A DNA stretch of 64,000 nucleotides from Anaerolineae bacterium (GTDB lineage Bacteria > Chloroflexota > Anaerolineae > Anaerolineales > Anaerolineaceae). Each line of letters starts with the position of its first letter. Position 1 is the first letter of the stretch. The stretch lies in the NCBI GenBank assembly GCA_013314735.1, contig JABUFD010000009.1, forward strand, positions 1 to 64,000, written 5' to 3'. The notes under the pieces are model-generated. The model was not told the origin of the DNA. It searched no databases and saw only the letters and a program-made list of their open reading frames with translations. Shown one piece after another: positions 21,587 through 30,709 of the stretch. Made by a program: the position numbers and the translations under genes.

Positions 21587-22918
21587 TCAGGGCAGCCATA
21601 CCGCTGCAAGTCCACGTTGATGAAAGTTAAAGTAAGCGCTGACACCGGACAATCCATCCGTGACAACATACACCTCATCCCCTGTTTCTACATCAAACAG
21701 AGATAATCGGCAGCCTTGTCCTCCACTGTTGGTAATTCCTGCCACAACACTGCTGCCCGGAGACCAGGTCAGGGCATAAAACGGGGCGCCAAACTCATCC
21801 ACAATGGTAGGGGCATATGCCTCCTGCTCCAACGGTACGATCACGGTGTATGCATCCTCGTAAATGCAAGGACCGATCCCCAGGGACTTCGTAGATTTTC
21901 CGCTCACAGCCATGGCTGACCCATCTGGGGACAGTAAGAAATGGTATGCCATTTGTTGCATGCCTTCCGCACCCAGGTCCAATACCAGCGGTTCCGCCAG
22001 CAATGCATCGATCTCTTCTGTTGACCAATAGGCCAGTCCGCCGCGGCGGCTCAATTCATCTGCATACAGGTAGCGGTGTTGGTCAACATCCCGCAAAATG
22101 AAAGCATCCTGTTGCGGCAGCACGGCCCAGGCAAGCCAGTTGGAATGGGTGGCGGCAAACAGTTTGTTGCCCGGCAACTCCATGAACGGGGTGACATTCA
22201 GGGTTGCCAGGTTGATCTGCACCAGGTCATCGATATATCCGCTGTGGTAACAATACACAACGTCATCCATTGTGCCAACCCCAAACACACCTTTGCATTC
22301 CATCAAGGGCAGGTGCTTGCCGCTCTCCAGCAGGATTGCACCGGAACTGGGAAGCTGGCTGTTTAAATAATAATCATACAGCAGCCATTTGCCGTTGACA
22401 GAAAACTGCAATTTATCCAGCACAGCATTTTCCGGCAGTGTAAATAGCACTACCGGTTGTGGATCGTCTGTTTTGATCGGCACAGCCACAATATCCGTCT
22501 GGTCATTGCGCTGAATTTCCGCTGCGACCAGGCTGCCGTCGGGTGCAATTGCAATATTGGCAGCCGACAGGCCTTCAAACTGCGCCTCCATAGGTATTTC
22601 ATAGCGCTGCTGTCCATTCACAATGTGGATCGTGGTGCGTCCTTCGCCCTGTTCAAGATATGCCAACACCAGGCTGCCACCGCCAGGCGGTGTTGGAATG
22701 GGGGTGGCGCTGGGTATGGGCGTGGGAGTGTGCGTGGCTTGCGGGGTTGCCGTGGATTCCGGCAGGCTGGCTTCCAGGGTGAAGGTTGCCTCCACATCGG
22801 CTGTTTCAGCAAGGACTGGCGATCCGCCGGTGGTTTCGGATGGGAGGGCGGCGCAGGCAGTCAAACATGCCAGTATGATAGTCGCGCATGTGATCACGAA
22901 TCGATATTTCATAGCCAT
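21587..22918 (-). CDS. Lipoprotein with Thr/Pro linker and predicted beta-propeller
   Basis: A 443-residue exported protein. A signal peptide ends in a lipobox around LTACA (Cys near residue 22). A TPTPIPSATPIPTPP-type linker then separates the anchor from a globular part rich in WD40/TolB-like strands (IAIAPDGSLVAAEI, GKWLLYDYY, LLSPDGSAMAVSG). It should sit on the outer face of the cytoplasmic membrane. It lies 17 bases after the related 743-residue lipoprotein, on the same strand, so the two are probably cotranscribed. No catalytic motif is visible, and a substrate- or wall-binding role is a guess. GGAAAG precedes the ATG at 22918. An in-frame ATG two codons on is also possible. Confidence 0.7.
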   Translation of the reverse strand: MAMKYRFVITCATIILACLTACAALPSETTGGSPVLAETADVEATFTLEASLPESTATPQATHTPTPIPSATPIPTPPGGGSLVLAYLEQGEGRTTIHIVNGQQRYEIPMEAQFEGLSAANIAIAPDGSLVAAEIQRNDQTDIVAVPIKTDDPQPVVLFTLPENAVLDKLQFSVNGKWLLYDYYLNSQLPSSGAILLESGKHLPLMECKGVFGVGTMDDVVYCYHSGYIDDLVQINLATLNVTPFMELPGNKLFAATHSNWLAWAVLPQQDAFILRDVDQHRYLYADELSRRGGLAYWSTEEIDALLAEPLVLDLGAEGMQQMAYHFLLSPDGSAMAVSGKSTKSLGIGPCIYEDAYTVIVPLEQEAYAPTIVDEFGAPFYALTWSPGSSVVAGITNSGGQGCRLSLFDVETGDEVYVVTDGLSGVSAYFNFHQRGLAAVWLP

Positions 22919-22935
22919 TGTCTCTTTCCATCCGC

Positions 22936-25167
22936 CTACTGCGGTATCCCATATATTTCCAGGGTGGACCAGGCATGGATCCATTGGCCGTAGCGCACCA
23001 GGAGCAGGGTGTTGTCCGGCGAAAACACCAGGTTGAAGGACCCGATGAAGGCGAAGATGTCATTCGTCAGGTCATTGACCGCGAACAATGGTGATCCTGT
23101 TTCCATATCCCACACCTCCAGCGTTTTTTGGTAGCCAATCGCCAGCAGGCTGTCATCCGCTGACAGCCCGAAATTGATCTCGCTTGGGCCGGCGTAGGTG
23201 GTAAAGAAGGGGTTGTTGTCCATCGAAAGGCTCCAGGTGGCGACATCGTACACCCCCACCCGGCAGCCGGGGGTCAGCGTAACCACGTACTGGCTGTCGG
23301 AGGTGACCGCGAACGGCGCCGACATGCGGCAGTCGATGATCTCATGCTGGCGCAGGATGGTCATGCTGGCCGTATCCACCAGGGTCAGCCAGTAGGCACC
23401 GCCGCCAGGCTTAATGGAACTCACCAGCAGCAGCGAAGCATCCGGTGAAAAATCAAAATCAAACAATGTATCTTCCAGAAAAGCGCCGGTCATTCTGCCC
23501 AATTCAACACCAGTGGCGCTTTCCCACAGCACCAGGCTGTTATCGGATGCCCCCGCCACCAGGCGGTCGTCGGCGCTGAAACGGAATTCATAATAATCGG
23601 GCACCGGGCCGCTGGATGCGATCAGGAATTCCGGGCTTGCATTCAACGAGCCGTTGTCGGTGCGGTATAGTTCCACCATCAGTTTGTTTTTCACCGGGTT
23701 GGTGATGGCCGCGTACTGCCCGGTATTGGATACCAGTGATTGGCTGCGGCGGGCAGCACTGCGGTGGATCAGGGCATCCAGGTCATAGTCCAGGCTGGAT
23801 TCCCACGCCGCAAAGGCATCCGCCTGCTGATTAATCCGCGAGGTTACAAACGGCATTGCGGCTTCAGCCAGCACCGCACCTGTGGCTTCTTCCACCAGCG
23901 CCAGCCTGCCGAAGGTGTCCCAGGTGGCGGTCAGCCCCTGGCTGGTGCGGAAACCGCCCTGAACCTGTTCCCCCTGCGCGGCAAGCCACTCATCCTCCTG
24001 CGGTGTGATGCCCACACCCGTGAGCGGGAATTCAGCCTGCTCTTCCGGGGCAAGCTGACGGGCGGCTGTGCCGGTTTCTGTATTGACATACCAGGTCTTC
24101 TCCCCCAACAGGGTGATCCAGCGCCCGTCCGGGCTGACCCGCACCAGGGCGGGTTTGTAGCCGTTGGCAACGGAAAATTCCTGCAGTGCTTCGCCGCTGG
24201 CGGCATCATACACAATCGTGCGGTCGCCGTACACGGCGATCACCTGGCTGCTGTCCGGCATCCATCCCAGCCCGAACACCTGCCCGACCGGTTCGACCAC
24301 CACCTCGCCGGAGCCATCCACCGCTGTCAGGAGAACTTTCCCCCCCAGCCATTGGGCATAGCGGCTGCCATCCGGTGCAAACACCGGCAGCACTTCGGCG
24401 TTCTCCAGCGGCTCGTTGACCACCTGGCGGCAGCCATTCACCGCCCACAGGCGCACCTCGATCTTCCCGTTCTCGGCCCAGCGCCCGATGAGGGAAAAAT
24501 GGGCGTTATCGGGGGTGAACTCCATTCGCAGCGCACCCTGGTGGTAGTGCGACAGGGCTTCGCCCAGGTTCAGGTCGCATCTTTTTTCACCGCTGTCCAG
24601 TGACCACAGCTGCACCATGTAGGGCAGGTTGGCGCGATCCGCCACCGCCAGCAGGCTGCCATCTGGCGAGATGCCCAGTAAATTGCGTTCATTCGCCGGC
24701 GCCCCGCCCGGCATGGTGGTGATGCCAGTGCTGATCAGCGGCAGGGGTGACAGGGAGGGGAATTCAAACGCCTGGAGGCCAAAAAAGGAATGCACCACCA
24801 GGCGCGTCCCGCCTGGCGAGAGCAGTGCTTTCAACTGCCAGGTTTCGTAGTAGCGGCCCACCACTTCCAGCTGTGCAGCGTTGCCGGCATTGATCGCTTG
24901 CAGCGGCGGCAGCGCTGTGCCCAGCCCCACCGGCAGTTCAATGGGCGTAGGGGTGGGTGTGGGCAGCGGGGTGGACGTATATGCCGCCTCCAGTGTGCGG
25001 TGCGCGTTCAAGGTTGCCATGCTGTCCTGGTGGCTGGTATCCGGCGTGAGGGTTGCCGCCGCGACTGCGGGTGCTGCGGTTGGTGCCTTCCCTGGCGCTT
25101 CGGCGCAGGCCGTCAGCGAAGATGCTAGCAGGAGGAAGAGAATGCCGATGATCATTCGTTTTGCCAT
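22936..25167 (-). CDS. Large WD40-like beta-propeller lipoprotein
   Basis: A 743-residue exported protein. Its signal peptide ends in SSLTACAEA, with the lipid-bearing Cys at residue 21. A short Ala/Thr/Pro-rich linker (PLPTPTPTPIELP) follows. Most of the protein is WD40-like repeat, with SPDG or SADD turns such as LLGISPDGSLLAVADR, VRVSPDGRWITLLGE, FRFSADDRLVAGASDN and FDFSPDASLLLVSS. At least seven such blades are visible, enough for one or two propellers. No enzyme motif is present. It is the first gene of a pair with the 443-residue lipoprotein. It is probably a surface binding or sensing protein. Confidence 0.72.
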   Translation of the reverse strand: MAKRMIIGILFLLLASSLTACAEAPGKAPTAAPAVAAATLTPDTSHQDSMATLNAHRTLEAAYTSTPLPTPTPTPIELPVGLGTALPPLQAINAGNAAQLEVVGRYYETWQLKALLSPGGTRLVVHSFFGLQAFEFPSLSPLPLISTGITTMPGGAPANERNLLGISPDGSLLAVADRANLPYMVQLWSLDSGEKRCDLNLGEALSHYHQGALRMEFTPDNAHFSLIGRWAENGKIEVRLWAVNGCRQVVNEPLENAEVLPVFAPDGSRYAQWLGGKVLLTAVDGSGEVVVEPVGQVFGLGWMPDSSQVIAVYGDRTIVYDAASGEALQEFSVANGYKPALVRVSPDGRWITLLGEKTWYVNTETGTAARQLAPEEQAEFPLTGVGITPQEDEWLAAQGEQVQGGFRTSQGLTATWDTFGRLALVEEATGAVLAEAAMPFVTSRINQQADAFAAWESSLDYDLDALIHRSAARRSQSLVSNTGQYAAITNPVKNKLMVELYRTDNGSLNASPEFLIASSGPVPDYYEFRFSADDRLVAGASDNSLVLWESATGVELGRMTGAFLEDTLFDFDFSPDASLLLVSSIKPGGGAYWLTLVDTASMTILRQHEIIDCRMSAPFAVTSDSQYVVTLTPGCRVGVYDVATWSLSMDNNPFFTTYAGPSEINFGLSADDSLLAIGYQKTLEVWDMETGSPLFAVNDLTNDIFAFIGSFNLVFSPDNTLLLVRYGQWIHAWSTLEIYGIPQ

Positions 25168-25370
25168 GGGATGATTTCCTTTGAATCAGCGATGCGGGAG
25201 GCGCGCAGCCCGCGCCGGGCGGTGAACCACGAATACCAGCACCCCGGCACCTCTGCACCAGGGCGAAACCAGAACAATCTTAATCAAACTCCCCCCCGAT
25301 GATTATAAGCAAGACTTCCAGATTTGCAACCGGGAATCTGCCCTCAACCCGTGAACGGGAGCTGCCGGGA

Positions 25371-26360
25371 TCAGGCCATCCCCTCCCAATAGGCAGCCTG
25401 GTTGAGGTTGTCCACGCACCAGCGGTAATGCCCGTCGCTGCAATCCGGGGCGTAGGTGTCAGCGGAAAGCAGGCTGTAGATCAGCACGTAGCGGTACATC
25501 CTGCCGCGCACGCCCTCCCCCAGCCGCGCCAGGATGCGTTCCAATAAGCGCGCACGGGCGTCGATCTTCAGGTCATCGTACATGTCGAAGAACACCCAGG
25601 CGGTGGCGAGATCGAACAGCGGATCACCGAGCATCGTGAACAGCCCGAAATCGAGCAGGGCGCAGATTTCTAAGACTTCCGAAGTCTTTGGAGACTTCGG
25701 AAGTCTGGATGTCGGGGGCAAAGACTTCGGAAGTCTGACCTCTACCAGCAAATTCCCCGGGAAGAAATCCCCGTGCACCACGCGCAGTTCACCGCTGTAG
25801 GGCTGCGACAGCAGGCGCTCCATGCGATCCAGTTTCTCATCCCACCCGGTCACATCGCGGCGCAGGCAGGCAGCGGAAGCGTGCAGGCGGCGCTGCAGGA
25901 AAGCACGCAGGAAGGTGTGCCAGTCGCCGTTGGCGAAGGCGCTGAAGCCATCGGTGTCCAGCAGCCAATGGCGGCGCATCCCGTCCGGCAGGGGCAGGCA
26001 CGCCAGCGCCAGCACGGCATCGAGATAACCCTCCATCACTGCCGCCATTGCCCCATCCGCCAGGCCCGGCAGGTGCGCGGCAAGCACCTCCCCCGGCAGG
26101 CGGTCTTCGAGCGTGACGCAGAAATCACCTTCGGCTGCCAGGGTGCGGATGCGCGGCAGGCGGTAGGGCAGGGCATCACCGGCCAGTGCCTGGTAAAAAT
26201 CCATCAGCGCCCCCAGTTCCGGCAGGCGTTCCGCGCCGCGGTACAGCTTGAACACGGCCTCCGCGTTGAAGGCGTACACCTCCGCCTCCATCCCGCCGGC
26301 GATCCGTGCCGCCGGGGGAATGCCATATTTGCGCAGAATGTCATCGATCGCGAGGGTCAT
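25371..26360 (-). CDS. APH-family phosphotransferase with in-frame palindromic insert
   Basis: A 329-residue kinase-like protein. GGMEAEVYAFNAEAVFKLYR is the nucleotide-binding lobe, VVHGDFFPGNLLVE the catalytic loop, and ICALLDFGLFTMLGDPLFD the metal-binding DFG segment. About 25 residues (VRLPKS...TSEVLE) stand between the last two motifs, where the family usually has only a short turn. The insert is coded by three copies of a 15-bp palindrome (25673-25736). The ATG at 26360 lies 7 bases after a TACAAT box with no ribosome site, so the message is probably leaderless. The substrate is unknown. The insert keeps frame and leaves the motifs intact, so activity may be preserved. Confidence 0.75.
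   Translation of the reverse strand: MTLAIDDILRKYGIPPAARIAGGMEAEVYAFNAEAVFKLYRGAERLPELGALMDFYQALAGDALPYRLPRIRTLAAEGDFCVTLEDRLPGEVLAAHLPGLADGAMAAVMEGYLDAVLALACLPLPDGMRRHWLLDTDGFSAFANGDWHTFLRAFLQRRLHASAACLRRDVTGWDEKLDRMERLLSQPYSGELRVVHGDFFPGNLLVEVRLPKSLPPTSRLPKSPKTSEVLEICALLDFGLFTMLGDPLFDLATAWVFFDMYDDLKIDARARLLERILARLGEGVRGRMYRYVLIYSLLSADTYAPDCSDGHYRWCVDNLNQAAYWEGMA
25673..25736. repeat. Three copies of palindrome AGACTTC-N-GAAGTCT inside a gene
   Basis: Perfect 15-bp palindromes lie at 25673-25687, 25692-25706 and 25722-25736. The centre base is C in the first and G in the other two. They are translated as part of the phosphotransferase, adding residues between two conserved motifs without breaking frame. 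Confidence 0.85.
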
Positions 26361-26367
26361 GCCATTG

Positions 26368-26373
26368 ATTGTA
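26368..26373 (-). promoter_or_regulatory. -10 box TACAAT giving a probable leaderless mRNA
   Basis: On the minus strand TACAAT ends 7 bases before the ATG at 26360. A TTTACC hexamer stands 16 bases upstream as a partial -35. Transcription would start at or within a base or two of the ATG. Confidence 0.6.
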
Positions 26374-26533
26374 CCGCCAATATTTGCCCGGTAAAGCAGG
26401 CAACACCAGCACGCGCCAACACCGCCGTGTTGCACGCCTTTCACCCTTTTCACTTACCCGCGCCAACTGGCATCGCGCGGCAGATGATGGTATATTCCCT
26501 GTATCCGTTCACCCACCCCGCAGGAGGCTCCCC

Positions 26534-27445
26534 ATGCAAATCGCCAATGGCGTCTACCCCACCATGGTCACCCCGTTCACCGCTGACAACCGCATCGACT
26601 ACCCCGCGCTGGAAGCGATGGTGGAATGGTACATTGCGCGCGGCGTGAATGGCCTGTTCGCGGTGTGCCAGTCGAGCGAGATGTTTTACCTCAGCCTGCG
26701 CGAACGCGCCGAACTGGCGCGCGCCGTGGTGCGGATGGTGGATGGCCGCGTGGATGTGATCGCTTCCGGGCATATTTCCGACAGCCTGGCGGACCAGGCG
26801 GAGGAGATCAAGGCCGTGTACGACAGCGGCGCACGGGCGGTGGTACTGGTCAGCAACCGCCTGGCGGCGCGGGAGGAAAGTGATGATGTGTTCAAGCGCA
26901 ACCTCGATATCCTGCTGCATGCCACGGGCGAGATCCCCTTTGGCTTCTACGAGTGCCCGCATCCCTACAAGCGCCTGTTTTCGCCGGAACTGCTGCGGCA
27001 CGTGGCGTACACCGGGCGCTTCCATTTCCTGAAAGATACCTGCTGTGACATGGAACAGATCAAGCAGAAATTGGCAGCAGTGGCGGGCACACCGCTGAAA
27101 ATCTACAACGCCAATTCTGTGCTCCTGCTCGATTCATTGCTTGCGGGCTGCGCCGGCTTCAGCGGGGTGATGGGCAATTTCCATCCCCACCTCTACCGCT
27201 GGCTGTGTGACCACCCCACTGATGCGCGCGCGCCAGAAATGCAGGATTACCTGGGCACCTTCTCCTCGATGGAAGGCCGCCAATACCCGGCCAGCGCCAA
27301 GTATTCACTCCAGCTGGAAGGGCTTCCGCTGGGCACCCACAGCCGCGCGGTCAGCGGGGTGCTGACCGGCGACCTGCAGCAGGAGGTAAGCCAGCTGCGG
27401 CGCGTTGTCCAGCGCGTGGCGCAGAATTTCGGCCTGCAGCCCTGA
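26534..27445 (+). CDS. Dihydrodipicolinate synthase-family aldolase/lyase
   Basis: A 303-residue class I aldolase of the DapA/NanA superfamily. GVNGLFAVCQSSEMFYLS replaces the usual GTTGE region. The Tyr is in GFYECPHPY (about residue 139) and the Schiff-base Lys in HFLKDTCC (about residue 166). The family condenses or cleaves pyruvate-type aldols, as in dihydrodipicolinate, N-acetylneuraminate and KDG aldolases. The changed GTTGE motif (SSE) argues against true DapA and for a sugar-acid or unknown aldolase. AGGAGG stands before the ATG at 26534, and a TATATT box lies about 40 bases upstream. It is a single gene. Confidence 0.83.
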   Translation: MQIANGVYPTMVTPFTADNRIDYPALEAMVEWYIARGVNGLFAVCQSSEMFYLSLRERAELARAVVRMVDGRVDVIASGHISDSLADQAEEIKAVYDSGARAVVLVSNRLAAREESDDVFKRNLDILLHATGEIPFGFYECPHPYKRLFSPELLRHVAYTGRFHFLKDTCCDMEQIKQKLAAVAGTPLKIYNANSVLLLDSLLAGCAGFSGVMGNFHPHLYRWLCDHPTDARAPEMQDYLGTFSSMEGRQYPASAKYSLQLEGLPLGTHSRAVSGVLTGDLQQEVSQLRRVVQRVAQNFGLQP

Positions 27446-27464
27446 GCCGCGGTAAGAAGCAATT

Positions 27465-27795
27465 CACCACGGATAACGCGGATTTTCACGGATAAAAAGA
27501 ATTGTTATTAAATCCGCGTCGATCTGTGTAATTCGTGGTTTGAATCTAAAAAAAGTTAACCACGGATTTCGCGAATCTGCGCGGATCAAAGGGGGAGTAT
27601 GTAAATCCGTATTCATCTGCATCCATCAGTGCAATCCGTGGTTTGGTTCAAAAAAGTTAACCGCGGATATCGCAAATCTGCGCGGATCAAAGAATCATAA
27701 GAAAGAATCCGTGTTCATCAGCGTCGATCAGTGCGATGCGTGGTTGAAGTAAAAATTTACCCACGGATAACGCCAATCTGCGCGGTCTGTGGTTC
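27465..27795. repeat. Cluster of ~85-bp hairpin repeats (three full, one half)
   Basis: Full copies lie at 27465-27540, 27558-27643 and 27659-27745, with a half copy at 27759-27795. Each begins AACCACGGAT or AACCGCGGAT, continues with GCGAATCTGCGCGGATCAAAG, and ends with the reverse complement pattern ATCCGTGGTT, so each can fold into a long hairpin. No coding potential is seen. These fill most of the gap between the DapA-family gene and the next gene (27446-27922). Confidence 0.85.
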
Positions 27796-27922
27796 CCCGC
27801 CTCCTGGTGGTTTTGCGTTCGTGGCAATTCCCGGCCTGCACTTTTCTGCGCTTGAAGCAATCTGCCGGGCATGCTATCATAGCGGTGGAACCAATTGACC
27901 CAATGCGAAGGAAGGAATGACA

Positions 27923-29041
27923 ATGCAAACCCCCATCTACGACCATATTGCTGCGCGCGTGGCAGCCGCCAACCTGCGGATGCTGAGCCCGTTCGATCCC
28001 TGCCTGCCGGCGGACGCACCCGTTGACCAACAGGAAACGCTGCTCACCGCCCGGCGCGACCTGCACGCCTTTTTCGAGGCGCTGTACCGGGCGCTGGCGG
28101 AACAACCCGCGGCGTTCGGGATTGCCCCCACGCCGGATGACGCCCTCACTCCTGGCGAAGCGGATGAGAAAAACCGCAAGCAGGAGATCACCGCCAAAAT
28201 GAAGAAACCGCGCGACCTGCTCAACCAGGCACTCGACCTGCTGCTGCACGCTGGCAGCATCGGCAGCCTGGAGGGCGGTACGCTGCTCGCGGCACCCGAT
28301 GACACCCTCGCTACCGCCGGACGCAGCCGCAACCTGATGAAGTTCATGGAGGGAGCGCGCCTGGCCGGGCTGGAACTTGCCGCCGAGGGGCCGGCATGGC
28401 GCCTGCGCAACAGCCGTTTCCCGGCGATGATGCCAGCCCTGTGCGACCTGGCGCAGGCCTGCGCCGCCCACCCCACCGCCAACCTGGGGTGTTTCAACTT
28501 CGCGCGTTGTGACTTCCGCGCCCTTACCCAATCCGCCTATCAACCAGACCCGGCCGACCTGTACCGCGCCTTTGACGCCGAGGAAGCCCGCCAGCTGCTG
28601 GCGCTGCATGCCTTTTTCACCGCGCGCGGCTACCAGACGGAACTGGCGATGGGCGGTAAATTCGACTGGCTGGTCAGGTATCAGGGCAGCCGCAAGGTGA
28701 AATCGACCCCGCTGTTCCAGGTGGAATTCCAGGAGCGCTACCGCAGCCCGCTGATAATGCAGGTCAAATTTGCCAGCACCCAGCGTATTGCCCCGCTGCT
28801 GCCGCAGCAATCGCCAGCACTCCAGGCGGATTTCATCCAGCATACCTTCCGCTGCCGCGGGGATGAGTGCGGCTGGTGCCGCAATAACAAAACCCTCGGA
28901 CCGAGTGTGGTGGAATACAACGGCGAACAGGTGATGTTGTGCTGGTACGGCAACCGCACCGTGACCGAACTCGATCCGCCCACCACGCAGTTGATCCAGG
29001 AATACGCCCTGATGCACGAACAGCTGGCCCAGGCTGCCTGA
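27923..29041 (+). CDS. Conserved hypothetical protein with a C-terminal Cys cluster
   Basis: A 372-residue protein that I do not recognise. The N-terminal 100 residues are helical, with charged stretches (DEKNRKQEITAKMKKPRD). The middle contains GCFNFARCDFRAL. Near the C-terminus is CRGDECGWCRNNKTLGPS, a short Cys cluster suited to zinc, followed by MLCWYGNRTVTEL. There is no signal peptide or membrane helix, so it should be cytoplasmic. The promoter has TTGAAG-17-TATCAT (27852-27880), a good match. An AAGGAAGGA ribosome site favours the ATG at 27923 over the ATG two codons earlier. It is a single gene between repeat clusters. Confidence 0.6.
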   Translation: MQTPIYDHIAARVAAANLRMLSPFDPCLPADAPVDQQETLLTARRDLHAFFEALYRALAEQPAAFGIAPTPDDALTPGEADEKNRKQEITAKMKKPRDLLNQALDLLLHAGSIGSLEGGTLLAAPDDTLATAGRSRNLMKFMEGARLAGLELAAEGPAWRLRNSRFPAMMPALCDLAQACAAHPTANLGCFNFARCDFRALTQSAYQPDPADLYRAFDAEEARQLLALHAFFTARGYQTELAMGGKFDWLVRYQGSRKVKSTPLFQVEFQERYRSPLIMQVKFASTQRIAPLLPQQSPALQADFIQHTFRCRGDECGWCRNNKTLGPSVVEYNGEQVMLCWYGNRTVTELDPPTTQLIQEYALMHEQLAQAA

Positions 29042-29059
29042 CGCTGGCTTCAGGGTTGG

Positions 29060-29147
29060 AACCGCGGATCGCGCAGATCAACGCGGATCGAAACGGATGT
29101 TTTTATTACCATCCTTAGATCCATGAAGATTGGCGTTATCCGCGGTT
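29060..29147. repeat. Dispersed hairpin repeat, one copy
   Basis: This copy starts AACCGCGGAT and ends ATCCGCGGTT, with the same internal ACGCGGATCGAAACGGAT pattern as the cluster at 27465-27795. It lies just after the 372-residue gene and before the MOSC gene promoter. Confidence 0.75.
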
Positions 29148-29220
29148 GATGCTCTTGTGGGCATCTGGCGGTTTTCGGGTACAATCAGGGTATCGACAGC
29201 CATTCAACAGGAGCGATACC

Positions 29221-29670
29221 ATGGCCCATGTATTTCAGATCAATACCTCCCCGGGCGGGCTGCCCAAACGCCCCAAACAGCAGGCTTTCATCAGTGAACT
29301 CGATGTGGAGGGCGATGCCCACAACTGGAAAGGCCACGGCGGCCCCAAGGCGGCGGTGTGCCTGTTCTCATTGGAAGTCATCCTCGCCCTGCAGGCGGAA
29401 GGCCACCCGGTGTTCCCCGGCGCGCTGGGTGAGAACCTGACCCTCAACGGGCTGGATTGGTCCCGCATGCAAGCCGGCGTGCAGCTGCGCGTGGGCGACG
29501 CGGTGCTGCTGGAGATCACCAGCTTTGCCACCCCCTGCCCCAAACTGGAACCCTACCTGCTCGAGATCATGCGCGTTTCACAGGAACAGCACCCTGGCTG
29601 GGGACGGCCGTACTGCAAAGTGCTGCAAACCGGCACCGTCCGCATCGGCGATGCCGTATCGATCGTTTGA
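29221..29670 (+). CDS. MOSC-domain protein
   Basis: A 149-residue protein consisting of a single MOSC domain, as in the C-terminus of molybdenum-cofactor sulfurase and in YiiM/YuaD. The hallmarks are DVEGDAHNWKGHGGPKAAVC, FPGALGENLTLNGLDW, LRVGDAVLLEIT and a conserved Cys in FATPCPKLEPYL. MOSC proteins bind the molybdenum cofactor or carry sulfur on that Cys. Short stand-alone ones are thought to deliver or process Moco or to reduce N-hydroxylated compounds. A TACAAT box (29180-29185) and AGGAG precede the ATG. No Mo-enzyme gene is adjacent. Confidence 0.85.
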   Translation: MAHVFQINTSPGGLPKRPKQQAFISELDVEGDAHNWKGHGGPKAAVCLFSLEVILALQAEGHPVFPGALGENLTLNGLDWSRMQAGVQLRVGDAVLLEITSFATPCPKLEPYLLEIMRVSQEQHPGWGRPYCKVLQTGTVRIGDAVSIV

Positions 29671-29689
29671 GCCCCGCCAATCCCAATTT

Positions 29690-29919
29690 CACCACGAATA
29701 ACGCGAATCCGCGCTGATCGTTAGGCGAAAAAAATCCGTGTCCATCCGCGTCAATCTGTGTTATCCGCGGTTGAAACAGATATTGAACCACGGATACCGC
29801 GAATCTGCGCAGATAAAACGAATAGACAACCAATCTTTGTCCATTTGCGCATCTCCACGCGGATAGGTGGACTGGAATCAATTCGTGCTGATCCGCGTCG
29901 ATCGGTGCGATCCGTGGTT
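29690..29919. repeat. Two dispersed hairpin repeats in tandem
   Basis: Copies lie at 29690-29772 and 29786-29919, with the same ends (ACCACGAATA/ACCACGGATA and ATCCGCGGTT/ATCCGTGGTT) as the other copies. The second is longer (134 bp) and has extra sequence in its middle. Together they occupy nearly the whole gap 29671-29969. Confidence 0.8.
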
Positions 29920-29957
29920 GACATCCATATTGTCGCATGGCAGACAGCGAAGCACGG

Positions 29958-29963
29958 TATAAT
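29958..29963 (+). promoter_or_regulatory. -10 box TATAAT giving a probable leaderless mRNA
   Basis: TATAAT ends 6 bases before the ATG at 29970, and no purine-rich ribosome site lies between. The expected start point, about 7 bases after the box, is the first base of the ATG. Confidence 0.65.
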
Positions 29964-29969
29964 TGCCGC

Positions 29970-30689
29970 ATGCCCACCCCGCTTTCCCTTGCCGATTTTG
30001 ACGTGATCGCCTTTGATGCCGATGATACCCTGTGGCACAATGAGGAGTTGTTCTGGGAGTTCAAGCGCCACTTCAAGGCGATCCTTGCCCGTTACGTCGA
30101 CCCATCCGCCGATGGGATAGACGCCTACATCGACAACAAGGAAGTCAGCAATATCGGCTGCTATGGGTACGGCTTCAAATCCTACGCGTTGTCGATGATC
30201 GAGGCCCTGGTCGAACTCAGCCAGGGGCGCGCCGCCGCCGATGACATCGCCCGTATCCTCATCCTGCTCAAGCAGCAGATGGCAGCCGACCTCGATTTCG
30301 TCGCAGGTGTGCGCGAGGTGCTGGACCACCTCACCGGTCGCATTGACCTGATGCTGATCACCAAGGGCGACACCCAGGAACAACGCCACAAGATCGACAA
30401 ATCCGGCCTGGCGCACTACTTCCGTTGGATCGAGGTGGTGCACCGCAAGGATGAGGGCGTGTACCGTGAACTGCTCGCCAAGCACGGGGTCAACCCGGCG
30501 CGCTTTTTGATGGTCGGCAACGCGCTGCGCTCCGATATCCTGCCGGTGGTCGCCATCGGCGGGCAGGCGGTGTATATCCCCAACAACACCACCTGGGCGC
30601 ACGAACTGGAAGTGCCTCCCGAATACGCCGGGCTGCGCTACAGCGAATTGCCCGCGCTTTCCGCCCTGCCCGCCCTGCTGCGCGATTGA
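29970..30689 (+). CDS. HAD-superfamily hydrolase
   Basis: A 239-residue phosphatase-like protein. Motif I is FDADDTLWHNEE with the nucleophile Asp, motif II is MLITKGD, and motifs III/IV lie in HRKDEGVYRELL and FLMVGNALRSDILP. A helical cap sits between motifs I and II. HAD enzymes of this type hydrolyse phosphate esters of sugars, nucleotides or phosphoglycolate. GNALRSDILP in place of GDSxxD suggests a subgroup with an unusual acidic motif but an intact Asp. The mRNA is probably leaderless. The gene converges with the ASCH gene, leaving about 20 bases between stops. Confidence 0.85.
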   Translation: MPTPLSLADFDVIAFDADDTLWHNEELFWEFKRHFKAILARYVDPSADGIDAYIDNKEVSNIGCYGYGFKSYALSMIEALVELSQGRAAADDIARILILLKQQMAADLDFVAGVREVLDHLTGRIDLMLITKGDTQEQRHKIDKSGLAHYFRWIEVVHRKDEGVYRELLAKHGVNPARFLMVGNALRSDILPVVAIGGQAVYIPNNTTWAHELEVPPEYAGLRYSELPALSALPALLRD

Positions 30690-30709
30690 TCGCCGCCGCG
30701 CGGCGCGGC

